Origin: Streptomyces lichenis
GTDB taxonomy: Bacteria; Actinomycetota; Actinomycetes; Streptomycetales; Streptomycetaceae
Assembly: GCF_023218175.1 (NCBI RefSeq)
Contig: NZ_JALPTH010000002.1
Location: forward strand, 62,001-126,000
Length of the DNA stretch: 64,000 nucleotides
Reading direction: 5' to 3'
Positions 49,213 through 58,764 of this stretch are shown piece after piece. The translations under genes and the position numbers were made by a program. Under the pieces are notes generated by a model. That model saw only the letters and a list, made by a program, of their open reading frames with translations. It searched no databases and was not told the DNA's origin. Within the stretch, counting starts at the first letter, position 1; each line of letters opens with the position of its first letter.

Positions 49213-50733
49213 ATGAGTCTGTCACTGCGCTTCGCCGCCGGATCGCACAAGGGCATGATCCGCGAGGGCAACGAGGACTCCGGCTACGCCGGTCCCCGGC
49301 TGCTCGCGATCGCCGACGGCATGGGCGGCCAGGCCGCCGGCGAGGTCGCCTCCTCCGAGGTGATCTCCACGCTGGTCACGCTCGACGACGACGTGCCCGG
49401 CAGCGACCTGCTCACCTCGCTCGGCACCGCGGTGCAGCGGGCCAACGAGCAGCTGCGGCTGATGGTCGAGGAGGACCCGCAGCTGGAGGGCATGGGCACC
49501 ACGCTCACCGCCCTGCTGTGGACCGGTCAGCGCCTCGGCCTGGTGCATGTCGGCGACTCCCGCGCCTATCTGCTGCGGGACGGCGTCCTCACCCAGATCA
49601 CCCAGGACCACACCTGGGTGCAGCGGCTGGTGGACGAGGGCCGGATCACCGAGGAGGAGGCCACCACCCACCCGCAGCGCGCCCTGCTGATGCGCGCGCT
49701 GGGCAGCGCCGACCATGTCGAGGCGGACCTGTCCATCCGCGAGGTGCGGGCCGGCGACCGCTATCTGATCTGCTCCGACGGCCTGTCCGGCGTGGTCTCC
49801 CACCAGACGATGGAGGAGACCCTCGCCAGCTACCAGGGCCCGCAGGAGACCGTCCAGGACCTGATCCAGCTCGCCCTGCGCGGCGGCGGCCCGGACAACA
49901 TCACCGTGATCATCGCTGATGTGCTGGACACCGACGGCGGGGACACCCTGGCCGGGCAGCTCAGCGACACCCCGGTGGTCGTCGGCGCGGTCGCCGAGAC
50001 GCAGACCCAGCTCGGCGACGACGGCGCCATGCAGACCCCGGCCGGCCGCGCCTCCGGGCTGGGCCGCCAGGCGCCCCCGCCGGCCCCCCGGGGCAACTTC
50101 GGCCCGCCCGGCAGCGGCGAGGACCTCGGCTACGGCGGGATGCCGCCGCAGGACGGCTTCGAGTCGTACTCCGAGGAGGACTTCCACAAGAAGCGCGGCG
50201 GCCGCAGGTGGCTGAAGAGATCGTTCTACGCGGTCCTCGCGCTCGCCGTGGTCGGCGGCGCCCTGTACGGCGGCTGGCGCTGGACGCAGACCCAGTTCTA
50301 CGTCGGCACCAAGGACGAGCATGTCGCGCTCTACCGCGGCATCAGCCAGGACCTGGCGTGGTTCTCGCTCTCCGAGGTGGAGAAGGACCACCCCGAGATC
50401 GAACTCAAGTACCTCCCGGACTACCAGCGCAAGCAGGTCGAGGAGACCATCGCCGGCGGCAGCCTCGCCAAGGCGCAGGACAAGGTCGACGCGCTCGGTC
50501 TCCAGGCGTCCGCCTGCCGCAAGCAGGAGGAGCGCCGGGAGGCCGGCGAGCGGGCCGCGAGCACCCCGCCGCCCGGCGAGGGCCAGGCGGGCGGCATCAC
50601 CGGTCTGCCCCAGGCCCCGAGCCCCTCGCCGTCCCCGTCGCCCAAGCCCAGCACCAGCACGCCCCCTCCGAGCCCGGGCCCCACCCTCTCGGACGAGGAG
50701 CAGAAGCTGGCCCCGAACTGCGGCAAGAGCTAA
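49213..50733 (+). CDS. pstP: PP2C-type Ser/Thr phosphatase PstP
   Basis: This 506-residue membrane phosphatase opposes PknB. The PP2C domain (about 5-237) has metal sites in REGNEDSGY, IADGMGGQAAGE, LICSDGLSG and GGPDNITVI. A linker (about 240-330) leads to one membrane span (about 338-358), and the outer part (about 360-506) ends in Pro/Ser repeats (SPSPSPSPKPS). ATG 49213 has GAGG upstream and starts at the conserved LRFAAGSHKG; an in-frame upstream start exists but adds unconserved residues. It is followed by rodA after 28 bases. Confidence 0.95.
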   Translation: MSLSLRFAAGSHKGMIREGNEDSGYAGPRLLAIADGMGGQAAGEVASSEVISTLVTLDDDVPGSDLLTSLGTAVQRANEQLRLMVEEDPQLEGMGTTLTALLWTGQRLGLVHVGDSRAYLLRDGVLTQITQDHTWVQRLVDEGRITEEEATTHPQRALLMRALGSADHVEADLSIREVRAGDRYLICSDGLSGVVSHQTMEETLASYQGPQETVQDLIQLALRGGGPDNITVIIADVLDTDGGDTLAGQLSDTPVVVGAVAETQTQLGDDGAMQTPAGRASGLGRQAPPPAPRGNFGPPGSGEDLGYGGMPPQDGFESYSEEDFHKKRGGRRWLKRSFYAVLALAVVGGALYGGWRWTQTQFYVGTKDEHVALYRGISQDLAWFSLSEVEKDHPEIELKYLPDYQRKQVEETIAGGSLAKAQDKVDALGLQASACRKQEERREAGERAASTPPPGEGQAGGITGLPQAPSPSPSPSPKPSTSTPPPSPGPTLSDEEQKLAPNCGKS

Positions 50734-50761
50734 CGCACCCGTAGGGGGGCCTTTCACCACC

Positions 50762-52186
50762 ATGAGCGTTGTCACCAACACGACCACCATCGGCGCGATC
50801 GATCTGCCGAGCCGCCGCAACACCGAGCTGGCGCTGCTCGGCTTCGCCGTCGCCATCCCGGTGTTCGCGTACCTGAACGTGGGCCTCGCCCTGGACGGCA
50901 AGGTCCCCGCCGGGATGCTCGGCTACGGGATCGGGCTCGGCCTGCTGGCCGGGATCGCGCATCTGCTGGTGCGGCGGTTCGCCCGGTACGCCGACCCGCT
51001 GCTGCTGCCGCTGGCGACCCTGCTCAACGGCCTCGGCCTGGTGCTGATCTGGCGGCTGGACCAGTCCCCGCGGCTGATCTCCACCTCCAAGCGGGTCTAC
51101 GGCAGCTTCAGCCCGGACGCCCCCACCCAGCTGCTGTACTCGGCGATGGGCGTGGCGCTCTTCCTCGGCGTGCTGGTCCTGCTCAAGGACCACCGGGTGC
51201 TCCAGCGCTACACCTACATCTCGATGATGGCCGCCATCGTCCTGCTGCTGCTGCCGCTGGTGCCGGGGCTCGGCACCGACAGCTTCGGCGCCAAGATCTG
51301 GATCCGGGTGGCCGGCTTCTCCATCCAGCCCGGCGAGTTCGCCAAGATCATCATCGCGGTGTTCTTCTCCGGCTACCTGATGGTGAAGCGGGACGCGCTG
51401 GCGCTGGCCAGCCGCCGCTTCATGGGGCTGTACCTGCCGCGCGGCCGCGACCTCGGCCCGATCCTGATGATCTGGGCCGTCAGCCTGCTGATCCTGGTCT
51501 TCGAGAACGACCTCGGCACCTCGCTGCTGTTCTTCGGCATGTTCGTGGTCATGCTGTACGTCGCCACCGAGCGCACCAGCTGGATCGTGATGGGCCTGCT
51601 GATGGCCGTCGGCGGCGCGGTCGGCGTGGCCTCCTTCGCCGGCCACGTCCAGTCCCGGGTGGACGCCTGGGCGGACCCGTTCGGCTCCTGCTACGCGGAC
51701 TCCAACGCCTGCCAGCAGATGGCGCAGGTGCTGCTGTCCTTCGGCTCCGGCGGCACCCTGGGCACCGGCCTCGGCCAGGGCGACTCCGACCTGATCGGCT
51801 TCGCCGCCAACTCCGACTTCATCTTCGCCACCGTCGGCGAGGAGCTGGGCCTCACCGGGGTGATGGCCTTCCTGCTGCTGTACGGGCTGATCGTGGAGCG
51901 CGGCATCCGCACCGCGCTGGCCGCCCGCGACCCGTTCGGCAAGCTGCTGGCGACCGGCCTGTCCGGCGCCTTCGCGCTCCAGGTCTTCGTCGTCGCCGGC
52001 GGCGTGATGGGGCTCATCCCGCTGACCGGTATGACCATGCCGTTCCTCGCCTACGGCGGCTCCTCGGTGATCGCCAACTGGGCGCTGATCGCCATCCTCA
52101 TCCGTATCAGCGACACCGCGCGCCGCCCCGCCCCGGCGCCCGCCCCGTCACCCGACGCCGAGATGACCCAGGTGGTCCGCCCGTGA
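50762..52186 (+). CDS. rodA: SEDS peptidoglycan polymerase RodA/FtsW
   Basis: This 474-residue polymerase has about 12 membrane spans. SEDS hallmarks are FGAKIWIRVAGFSIQPGEFAKI, ENDLGTSLLFFGMF (catalytic-type Asp in the large loop region), LTGMTMPFLAYGGSS and SNDFIFA-like NSDFIFATVGEELG. It polymerises lipid II glycan strands together with a class B PBP, here PbpA, whose gene overlaps it by 4 bases. The extra spans at the N-terminus (about 20-140) are usual for actinobacterial homologues. A GGGGGG ribosome site is near. Confidence 0.95.
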   Translation: MSVVTNTTTIGAIDLPSRRNTELALLGFAVAIPVFAYLNVGLALDGKVPAGMLGYGIGLGLLAGIAHLLVRRFARYADPLLLPLATLLNGLGLVLIWRLDQSPRLISTSKRVYGSFSPDAPTQLLYSAMGVALFLGVLVLLKDHRVLQRYTYISMMAAIVLLLLPLVPGLGTDSFGAKIWIRVAGFSIQPGEFAKIIIAVFFSGYLMVKRDALALASRRFMGLYLPRGRDLGPILMIWAVSLLILVFENDLGTSLLFFGMFVVMLYVATERTSWIVMGLLMAVGGAVGVASFAGHVQSRVDAWADPFGSCYADSNACQQMAQVLLSFGSGGTLGTGLGQGDSDLIGFAANSDFIFATVGEELGLTGVMAFLLLYGLIVERGIRTALAARDPFGKLLATGLSGAFALQVFVVAGGVMGLIPLTGMTMPFLAYGGSSVIANWALIAILIRISDTARRPAPAPAPSPDAEMTQVVRP

Positions 52187-53646
52187 ACAAGCCGCTGCGC
52201 CATATCGCGATCTTCTGCGGGCTGCTCGTCCTCGCCCTGCTCGTCCGGGACAACTGGGTCCAGTACGTCCGCGCCGACGAGCTCAGCTCGCACAAGTACA
52301 ACCAGCGGGTGGTCATCGAGCGGTACGCCAGCCCGCGCGGCAACATCGTGGTGGACGGCAAGCCGATCACCGGCTCGGTGAGGACGGACTCCAACTACTT
52401 CGTCTACAAGCGCACCTACAGCGACGGGGCGATGTGGGCCCCGGTCACCGGGTACGCCTCCCAGGCGTTCGGCGCCAACCAGATCGAGAAGCTGGAAGAC
52501 GGCATCCTCACCGGCAACGACGACCAGCTGTTCTTCGACCGCACCCTGGCCATGTTCACGGGTGAGAAGAAGAAGGGCGGCGATGTCATCACCACCCTCA
52601 ACGGGGCCGCCCAGCGGGCCGCGTTCAAGGGGCTCGGTGACAAGAAGGGCGCGGTCGCCGCGATCGAGCCGTCCACCGGCAAGATCCTCGCCCTGGTCTC
52701 CACCCCGTCCTACGACCCCTCGTCCTTCGCCGCCGGCTTCTCCCAGGAGGAGGCCGGCAACTTCCAGCGGCTGGACAAGGACAAGGACAAGCCCATGCTC
52801 AACCGGGCGCTGCGCGAGATCTACCCGCCCGGGTCCACGTTCAAGGTGCTCACCGCCGCCGCCGCGCTGGAGAACGGCGTGGTCAAGGACATCGACGCGC
52901 CGACCGACACCCCCGAGCCGTACATCCTGCCCGGCACCCGCATCCCGATGAAGAACCACGCCTCCGGCTGCGAGAACGCCTCGCTCAACCAGGCGCTGGA
53001 GGTGTCCTGCAACTCGGTGTTCGCCAAGCTCGGCGACGCGGTCGGGCGGGACAAGATGGTGGAGATGGCCGAGAAGTTCGGCTTCAACAACCCGGAGATC
53101 GACACCCCGGTCCGGGCCGCCGCCTCCGTCTACGACAAGACCATGTCCCGGGACGGCAACGCCCAGTCCTCCATCGGCCAGTTCAACACCGCCACCACGC
53201 CCCTCCAGATGGCGATGGTGACGGCCGCGATCGCCAACGACGGCAAGCTGATGAAGCCGTACATGGTGGACGAGCTGCGCTCCCCCGACGTCGACCTGCT
53301 GGAGAAGCACGAGCCGGAGGAGATGGACCGGCCGATGTCCGCGGAGACCGCCCAGCTGGTGCAGCGGATGATGGAGAACGTCGTCGAGAACGGCACCGGC
53401 AAGAGCGCCGGCATCGAGGGCGCCAGGGTCGGCGGCAAGACCGGCACCGCGCAGCACGGCGAGCAGAACAAGGCCCGCCCGTACGCCTGGTTCATCTCCT
53501 ACGCCAAGACCGACCAGGGCTCCCCGGTGGCGGTCGCCGTCATCGTCGAGGACTCCTCCGCCGTCGCCCGTGAGGACATCAGCGGCGGCGGCCTGGCCGG
53601 CCCCATCGCCAAGGACGTGATGAAGGCGGTGCTCGACGGCAAGTGA
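52183..53646 (+). CDS. pbpA: Class B penicillin-binding protein PbpA
   Basis: This 487-residue transpeptidase has one N-terminal span (about 7-24), a dimerisation/pedestal domain (about 30-160) and the transpeptidase domain with motifs STFK (218-221), SCN (275-277) and KTG (419-421). It cross-links the glycan made by RodA. GTG 52183 overlaps the rodA stop. The spacing of motifs and overall length agree with mycobacterial PbpA. The gap of 206 bases to pknB could hold a further promoter. Confidence 0.96.
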   Translation: MNKPLRHIAIFCGLLVLALLVRDNWVQYVRADELSSHKYNQRVVIERYASPRGNIVVDGKPITGSVRTDSNYFVYKRTYSDGAMWAPVTGYASQAFGANQIEKLEDGILTGNDDQLFFDRTLAMFTGEKKKGGDVITTLNGAAQRAAFKGLGDKKGAVAAIEPSTGKILALVSTPSYDPSSFAAGFSQEEAGNFQRLDKDKDKPMLNRALREIYPPGSTFKVLTAAAALENGVVKDIDAPTDTPEPYILPGTRIPMKNHASGCENASLNQALEVSCNSVFAKLGDAVGRDKMVEMAEKFGFNNPEIDTPVRAAASVYDKTMSRDGNAQSSIGQFNTATTPLQMAMVTAAIANDGKLMKPYMVDELRSPDVDLLEKHEPEEMDRPMSAETAQLVQRMMENVVENGTGKSAGIEGARVGGKTGTAQHGEQNKARPYAWFISYAKTDQGSPVAVAVIVEDSSAVAREDISGGGLAGPIAKDVMKAVLDGK

Positions 53647-53852
53647 CGGCGCCCGTCGGGGCGTGAGCCCCGGAAGGCGGCGCGACGTACCACCCCGGCG
53701 CCCGGTCCGCACCCGCGTGTACCGGTCCCGTATCAGGTGGCGGCCACGGACGGGCCGGCCGGCCGCGGCCGGTAGCGTATGCCCGGACAGCACACCGCCG
53801 GACCACACACAGGGGTGCGCGGTCGGGACTGACGGAGAGGGCTGGATCAGTT

Positions 53853-55931
53853 ATGGAAGAGCCGCGTCGCCTCGGCGGCCGGTACGAGCTGGGCTCGGTG
53901 CTCGGCCGCGGTGGCATGGCGGAGGTCTACCTCGCCCACGACACCCGGCTCGGCCGCACCGTCGCCGTGAAGACGCTCCGGGCCGACCTCGCCCGCGACC
54001 CGTCCTTCCAGGCCCGGTTCCGCCGTGAGGCCCAGTCGGCCGCCTCGCTCAACCACCCGGCGATCGTCGCGGTCTACGACACCGGCGAGGACTACGTCGA
54101 CAACATCTCCATCCCGTACATCGTGATGGAGTACGTCGACGGCTCCACCCTCCGGGAGCTGCTGCACTCGGGCCGCAAGCTGCTGCCCGAGCGGTCGATG
54201 GAGATGACCGTCGGCATCCTCCAGGCGCTGGAGTACTCGCACCGGGCCGGCATCGTGCACCGCGACATCAAGCCGGCCAACGTGATGCTGACCCGCACCG
54301 GCCAGGTCAAGGTCATGGACTTCGGCATCGCCCGCGCGATGGGCGACGCCGGGATGACGATGACCCAGACCTCCGCGGTCATCGGCACCGCCCAGTACCT
54401 CTCCCCCGAGCAGGCCAAGGGCGAGCAGGTGGACGCCCGGTCCGACCTGTACTCCACCGGCTGCCTGCTGTACGAGCTGCTGACCGTGCGTCCGCCGTTC
54501 GTCGGCGACTCCCCGGTGGCCGTCGCGTACCAGCACGTACGCGAGGAGCCGCAGCCGCCGAGCAACTTCGACCCCGAGATCACGCCCGAGATGGACGCCA
54601 TCGTCCTCAAGGCGCTGGTCAAGGACCCCGACTACCGCTACCAGTCGGCCGACGAGATGCGCGCCGACATCGAGGCCTGCCTCGACGGCCAGCCGGTGGC
54701 CGCGACCGCCGCGCTCGGCGTCCCGGCCGGCTACGGCGGCTACGGCCACGACGAGGGCCAGGGCGCCGACCCGGCGGGCCAGACCTCGATGCTGCCCCCG
54801 ATGAACCCGGACGACGGCGGCTTCGGCTACGACGAGCGGGGCCGCCGCCGGCAGAAGAAGTCCAACACCTCGACCATCCTGCTGGTGCTGGCCGGGATCA
54901 TGGTGCTGGTCGGCGCGATCCTGATCGGCCGGGTCGTCTTCAACAGCGACGACGGCGGCGGCGGTGGCGGCAGCGAGCAGATCAGCGTGCCCCAGGTGGT
55001 CGGCAAGCCGCTGGCCCAGGCCCGCTCGCAGGCCGAGACCGCGGGCGTCAAGCTCCAGGAGAACGGCACCGACCGCTGCGACCAGCCCAAGGGCTCGGTC
55101 TGCTCCCAGACGCCCGAGTCCGGGACGATGGACAAGGGCGAGACCATCACGGTGGTGGTCTCCGAGGGCTCGCCCAAGGTCCAGGTGCCCAATGTGATGG
55201 AGCAGTCGCAGCAGACGGCCACCCAGAACCTCAAGGCGCAGGGCTTCGACGTCAGCGTGGAGCAGAAGGAGTCCGACGCGGACCCGGGCGAGGTCATCGA
55301 GCAGAGCCCGGAGGGCGGCACCGAGGCCGAGAAGGGCAGCGAGGTCGTCATCACCATCTCGCGGCAGGCCCGGGAGACGGTCCCGGCGGTCACCGGTTCG
55401 CAGTTCGACGCGGCCAAGAGCCAGCTGGAGACGCTGGGCTTTGAAGTGGCCCGCTCGGACGTGGACTCCGACAAGCCGGCCGGCGAGGTCACCGCCCAGG
55501 ACCCGCGGGGCAACTCCCGCGCCCCCAAGGGCAGCAAGGTCACCCTCCAGGTGTCCAAGGGCCCGCAGACGCCCACGCCCACCCAGAAGCCGGTGCCGAA
55601 CGTCGTCCCGCAGCGGCTCGGGCAGGCCAAGCAGACCCTCCAGCAGGCCGGTTTCACCAACGTCCAGGTCGCCCCGGGCTGCCCGGCCGACGACAACGCC
55701 CTCGTCACCGGCAGCGACCCGCAGGCCGGGACGCAGGTCGACCCGGCGGCCACCACGGTCACGCTGACCACCCTGGGCTGCCAGGGCGGCGGCAACGGGG
55801 GCCAGAACGGCGGCCAGGACGGCGGTCAGAACGGCGGCAACGGCGGCCAGGACGGTGGCAACGGGGACGGGGACGGGGGCATCAACCTCTTCGGCGGCCC
55901 CTCCGCGGTCGTCTCCCGCGAGGTCCGCTGA
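53853..55931 (+). CDS. pknB: Ser/Thr protein kinase PknB with four PASTA domains
   Basis: This 692-residue kinase is the central regulator of the cluster. The kinase domain (about 10-275) has GRGGMAEVYLAHD, VAVKTL, HRDIKPAN (136-143), DFG and GTAQYLSPEQAKGE, and an activation loop with TMTQTSA. A membrane span lies at about 340-362. Four PASTA domains follow at about 378-442, 443-507, 509-574 and 580-642, which bind peptidoglycan precursors. A low-complexity Gly/Gln/Asn tail (643-692, GGQNGGQD-type repeats) follows the last PASTA and is not part of standard PknB. A pknA gene is absent from this cluster. Confidence 0.97.
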   Translation: MEEPRRLGGRYELGSVLGRGGMAEVYLAHDTRLGRTVAVKTLRADLARDPSFQARFRREAQSAASLNHPAIVAVYDTGEDYVDNISIPYIVMEYVDGSTLRELLHSGRKLLPERSMEMTVGILQALEYSHRAGIVHRDIKPANVMLTRTGQVKVMDFGIARAMGDAGMTMTQTSAVIGTAQYLSPEQAKGEQVDARSDLYSTGCLLYELLTVRPPFVGDSPVAVAYQHVREEPQPPSNFDPEITPEMDAIVLKALVKDPDYRYQSADEMRADIEACLDGQPVAATAALGVPAGYGGYGHDEGQGADPAGQTSMLPPMNPDDGGFGYDERGRRRQKKSNTSTILLVLAGIMVLVGAILIGRVVFNSDDGGGGGGSEQISVPQVVGKPLAQARSQAETAGVKLQENGTDRCDQPKGSVCSQTPESGTMDKGETITVVVSEGSPKVQVPNVMEQSQQTATQNLKAQGFDVSVEQKESDADPGEVIEQSPEGGTEAEKGSEVVITISRQARETVPAVTGSQFDAAKSQLETLGFEVARSDVDSDKPAGEVTAQDPRGNSRAPKGSKVTLQVSKGPQTPTPTQKPVPNVVPQRLGQAKQTLQQAGFTNVQVAPGCPADDNALVTGSDPQAGTQVDPAATTVTLTTLGCQGGGNGGQNGGQDGGQNGGNGGQDGGNGDGDGGINLFGGPSAVVSREVR

Positions 55932-55941
55932 CGGACACCTG

Positions 55942-55980
55942 AGAGCCCCGGCACCCGCCGAATGCGGACGCCGGGGCTCT
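55942..55980. terminator. Bidirectional terminator between pknB and the sortase genes
   Basis: A perfect 11-bp stem AGAGCCCCGGC/GCCGGGGCTCT encloses a smaller CCGC/GCGG stem. It lies 10 bases after the pknB stop and 28 bases from the convergent sortase stop. Confidence 0.85.
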
Positions 55981-56008
55981 GCCGTTCCCCGAAACAGCGG
56001 ACGGGCCG

Positions 56009-56704
56009 TCAGGAGGCGCGCAGCTCCTCGGGCGGGGTGCGGTCCGCGTCCACCTTCTCGGTGCGCTCCAGCTCGCCCCAGACGATGTAGCGGTAGTCCG
56101 AGGTGTAGACCGGGGTGCAGGTCGTCAGGGTGATGTAGCGGCCGGGCGCGGTCCTGCCGGACTCCTTGGGCACCGGCCGCAGCACCTCGGTGTTGTACTT
56201 CGAGGTCTCCGGCAGCGTCTTGTAGACCTTGTAGACGAACCAGGTGTCCCGGGTCTCGAAGACGATCGCGTCCCCGTCGCGCAGCTTGTGGATGTTGTGG
56301 AACTTGGCGCCGTGCCCGTCGCGGTGCGCGGCCAGGGTGAAGTTGCCCTGCGGGTCCTTGGGTAGGGCGGAGGCGAGCGGGTCGGTGTAGTAGCCGGCCA
56401 CGCCGTCGTTGAGGATCTCCGGGGTGGTGCCCTTGCGGACCAGCACCTCGCCGCCGCCCATCGCCGGTACGTGCAGGAAGCCGATGCCCTCTCCGGTGTC
56501 CAGGGCGCCCGGCCCGGCGGCGGGGCCCTCGGCCGCCCAGCTGTCGCGGACCCGGTCGCCCTGGCGGCCGGCCTCCCGGTCGGCCAGGACGTTGGTCCAC
56601 CACAGCGAGTAGACGACGAACAGCCCCATCAGCACCCCCGCCGTGATCAGCAGTTCGCCGAAGACGCTGACGGCGCCGGCGATCCGGTTGCGCGCACGTG
56701 CCAC
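56009..56704 (-). CDS. srtE: Class E sortase (second of a tandem pair)
   Basis: This 231-residue transpeptidase anchors exported proteins to the cell wall. An N-terminal membrane span (about 10-32) is followed by the sortase barrel with catalytic His127 (AAHRDG), Cys196 in TLTTCTP and Arg205 (SDYRYIVWGE). The TLTTCTP motif marks class E, which in Streptomyces recognises LAxTG signals. GTG 56704 begins the basic N-terminus; no strong ribosome site is seen. It follows the larger sortase gene by 23 bases and is probably cotranscribed. Confidence 0.92.
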   Translation of the reverse strand: MARARNRIAGAVSVFGELLITAGVLMGLFVVYSLWWTNVLADREAGRQGDRVRDSWAAEGPAAGPGALDTGEGIGFLHVPAMGGGEVLVRKGTTPEILNDGVAGYYTDPLASALPKDPQGNFTLAAHRDGHGAKFHNIHKLRDGDAIVFETRDTWFVYKVYKTLPETSKYNTEVLRPVPKESGRTAPGRYITLTTCTPVYTSDYRYIVWGELERTEKVDADRTPPEELRAS

Positions 56705-56727
56705 TACATCTGTCCCGTCTCGAATCG

Positions 56728-57888
56728 TCAGCTCACGAGCGCGTCCGGTTTGCCCTTGCTGCGCGGCCGTTCCTCGACCATCTTGCCCCACACGATCATG
56801 CGGTACGTACTGGTGAACTCCGGGGTGCAGGTGGTCAGGGTGAGGTAGCGGCCGGGGCCGGTGAAGCCGGAGCCCGCGGGCACCGGGTCGATGACCGAGA
56901 CGTCGGACGGCTCGGTCTGCGGCAGGATGCTCGCCATCTCGTAGGTGTAGTACGTGTCCTGGGTCTCGACCACGATCGGGTCGCCCGGGCGCAGCCGGTT
57001 GATGTAGCGGAACGGCTCGCCGTGGGTGTTGCGGTGGCCGGCGACGGCGAAGTTGCCCTGGCGGTCGGAGGGCATCGCGGTCCTCAGCCGGCCCTCGGCG
57101 TAGTGGCCGACCATGCCGCGGTCCAGGACGCGTTCCTTGTCGATGCCCTCGGCGATCGGCACCACCACGTCCAGCGTCGGCAGGTACATGATGGCGAAGC
57201 CCTGGCCGGGTTCGAAGGCGCCCGGCTTGCGGCCCTCGGCCCAGGCGTTCTCGATGCCCCTCTTGGCCTGGTCCGCCTGGATGCCCGCGCGGACGTTGGT
57301 CCACCAGAGCTGGTACGTGACGAAGAGCAGCATCACCACCCCGAAGGTGATGAACAGCTCGCCCGCCACCCGGCTGGCCACCACGCCCACGCTGTCCTTG
57401 CGGGCGCGGGCGGCCCTGCGCGCCTCCACCCGGGTCAGCGGGCGCCCGCCGCCCCCGGCCGCTCCCGGGGCCGCCGAGTGCCGTCCGGCGGATCTCCCCC
57501 CGCCGGGGGCGGCCCGGTGGCCGGCGCCGCGTCTGCCGCGGGCCTTGGCCGCCCGGCGGCGCTCGGCGCGGCCCCCGGTGGCCGGGGGCTCGGGGCTGCT
57601 GGTCCGCGGGGGCGGGGCCTCCGGGGGCAGCGGCCCGGGGAGGCGGCCGCGCGCCCCGTCCCGTTCCGCCCGGAGCCGTGGCCGCGCGGGCTCGGCGGGC
57701 TCGACGCGCTCTGTTCGCGCCGTCCGGTCCCGTGGCGCGGCCTGCTCGGGTGGTCCCGGCTGCTCCGGCAGGTTGGCCGCCCGGAACCAGGGCGAGTGGT
57801 GGCCGCCCGGCTCACCGCCGCCCGATTCCGTACCGCCGCCGCCCGGTCCCGTACCGCCGCCGTGTCCCGGGCGGCGCGGGGTGGTCAC
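56728..57888 (-). CDS. srtE: Class E sortase with a long cytoplasmic N-terminal extension
   Basis: This 386-residue protein has a disordered cytoplasmic extension of about 155 residues, rich in Gly, Pro, Arg and Ala, before the membrane span (about 165-187; VAGELFITFGVVMLLFVTY). The sortase domain follows, with catalytic His285 (VAGHRN), Cys354 (TLTTCTP) and Arg363. Apart from the extension it is closely related to the next sortase, and the two arose by duplication. GTG 57888 overlaps the stop of the amidotransferase gene. The role of the extension is unknown. Confidence 0.92.
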   Translation of the reverse strand: MTTPRRPGHGGGTGPGGGGTESGGGEPGGHHSPWFRAANLPEQPGPPEQAAPRDRTARTERVEPAEPARPRLRAERDGARGRLPGPLPPEAPPPRTSSPEPPATGGRAERRRAAKARGRRGAGHRAAPGGGRSAGRHSAAPGAAGGGGRPLTRVEARRAARARKDSVGVVASRVAGELFITFGVVMLLFVTYQLWWTNVRAGIQADQAKRGIENAWAEGRKPGAFEPGQGFAIMYLPTLDVVVPIAEGIDKERVLDRGMVGHYAEGRLRTAMPSDRQGNFAVAGHRNTHGEPFRYINRLRPGDPIVVETQDTYYTYEMASILPQTEPSDVSVIDPVPAGSGFTGPGRYLTLTTCTPEFTSTYRMIVWGKMVEERPRSKGKPDALVS

Positions 57889-58523
57889 GCGACGGCCTTG
57901 CCCACCACCGGCGCGAGCCCTGCCGACCGGGCGACCGCGCCGGTGTCGCCGCACTGGGCGAGCCAGTTGGCGAGCATCAGGTGCCCGTGCTCGGTGAGCA
58001 CGGACTCGGGGTGGAACTGCACGCCCTCCACCGGCAGATCGCGGTGGCGCAGCCCCATGATGATGCCGTCCTCGGTGCGCGCGGTGACCTCCAACGCGGC
58101 CGGCAGCGCCGCGGGCTCGGCGGCCAGCGAGTGGTAGCGGGTGGCGGTGAACGGGGAGGGCAGCGAGGCGAAGACGCCCTGCCCGCCGTGGACGACGGGG
58201 GAGGTCTTGCCGTGCAGCAGCTGCGGCGCCCGGTCGACCACTCCGCCGTACGCCACCGCCATCGACTGCATGCCGAGGCAGACGCCGAAGACGGGCACCC
58301 CGGTGTCGGCGCAGTGCCGGACCATGTCCACGCAGACCCCGGCCTCCTCGGGGATGCCGGGGCCCGGGGAGAGCAGCACCCCGTCGAAGCCGTCCTGCGC
58401 GTGGTGGACCTCGACCTCGTCGTTCCGCCGGACCTCGCACTCGGCGCCGAGCTGGTAGAGGTACTGGACCAGGTTGAAGACGAAGCTGTCGTAGTTGTCG
58501 ACGACGAGAATGCGCGCGCTCAC
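57885..58523 (-). CDS. pabA: Glutamine amidotransferase, aminodeoxychorismate/anthranilate synthase component II
   Basis: This 212-residue class I amidotransferase starts with VVDNYDSFVFNLVQYL, and has the oxyanion LSPGPG motif, catalytic Cys82 (FGVCLGMQ) and His-Glu in VQFHPES. It supplies ammonia to a chorismate-using partner for folate or tryptophan synthesis; the partner is not in this window, so PabA and TrpG roles cannot be separated. GTG 58523 overlaps the stop of the small upstream gene. This metabolic gene sits in the cell-envelope run, as in other Streptomyces. Confidence 0.92.
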   Translation of the reverse strand: MSARILVVDNYDSFVFNLVQYLYQLGAECEVRRNDEVEVHHAQDGFDGVLLSPGPGIPEEAGVCVDMVRHCADTGVPVFGVCLGMQSMAVAYGGVVDRAPQLLHGKTSPVVHGGQGVFASLPSPFTATRYHSLAAEPAALPAALEVTARTEDGIIMGLRHRDLPVEGVQFHPESVLTEHGHLMLANWLAQCGDTGAVARSAGLAPVVGKAVA

Positions 58524-58681
58524 TGACCGTCCACCGTCACATCGTTGAACGGAAGCAGAGGCTCCGCCCAGGGGAACACATACTGGAAGAGCACATAGAC
58601 GACCGCCAGGGCCAGGACGAGCGAGATCAGCGCCCGTACCCACGCGTTGCCCGGCAGGTGCCGCCAGATCCAGCCGTACAT
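58520..58681 (-). CDS. Small membrane protein (53 residues)
   Basis: This 53-residue protein starts MYGWIWRHLPG, has a single membrane span (about 15-37; VRALISLVLALAVVYVLFQYVF) and an acidic C-terminus (DVTVDGQ). The ATG at 58681 has a GGACCGGCGGAC-type upstream region with moderate ribosome complementarity. Its stop overlaps the GTG of the amidotransferase gene, which supports real translation. Similar small proteins occur at this position in Streptomyces, by memory. Function unknown. Confidence 0.75.
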   Translation of the reverse strand: MYGWIWRHLPGNAWVRALISLVLALAVVYVLFQYVFPWAEPLLPFNDVTVDGQ

Positions 58682-58764
58682 GCCGTCCGCCGGTCCTTCC
58701 TCGCTGCTCTTCGCCGCTGCTGTCGGAGACCAGAGTACGGGGCGCGGGAGTTGGCGGGGGGTGG

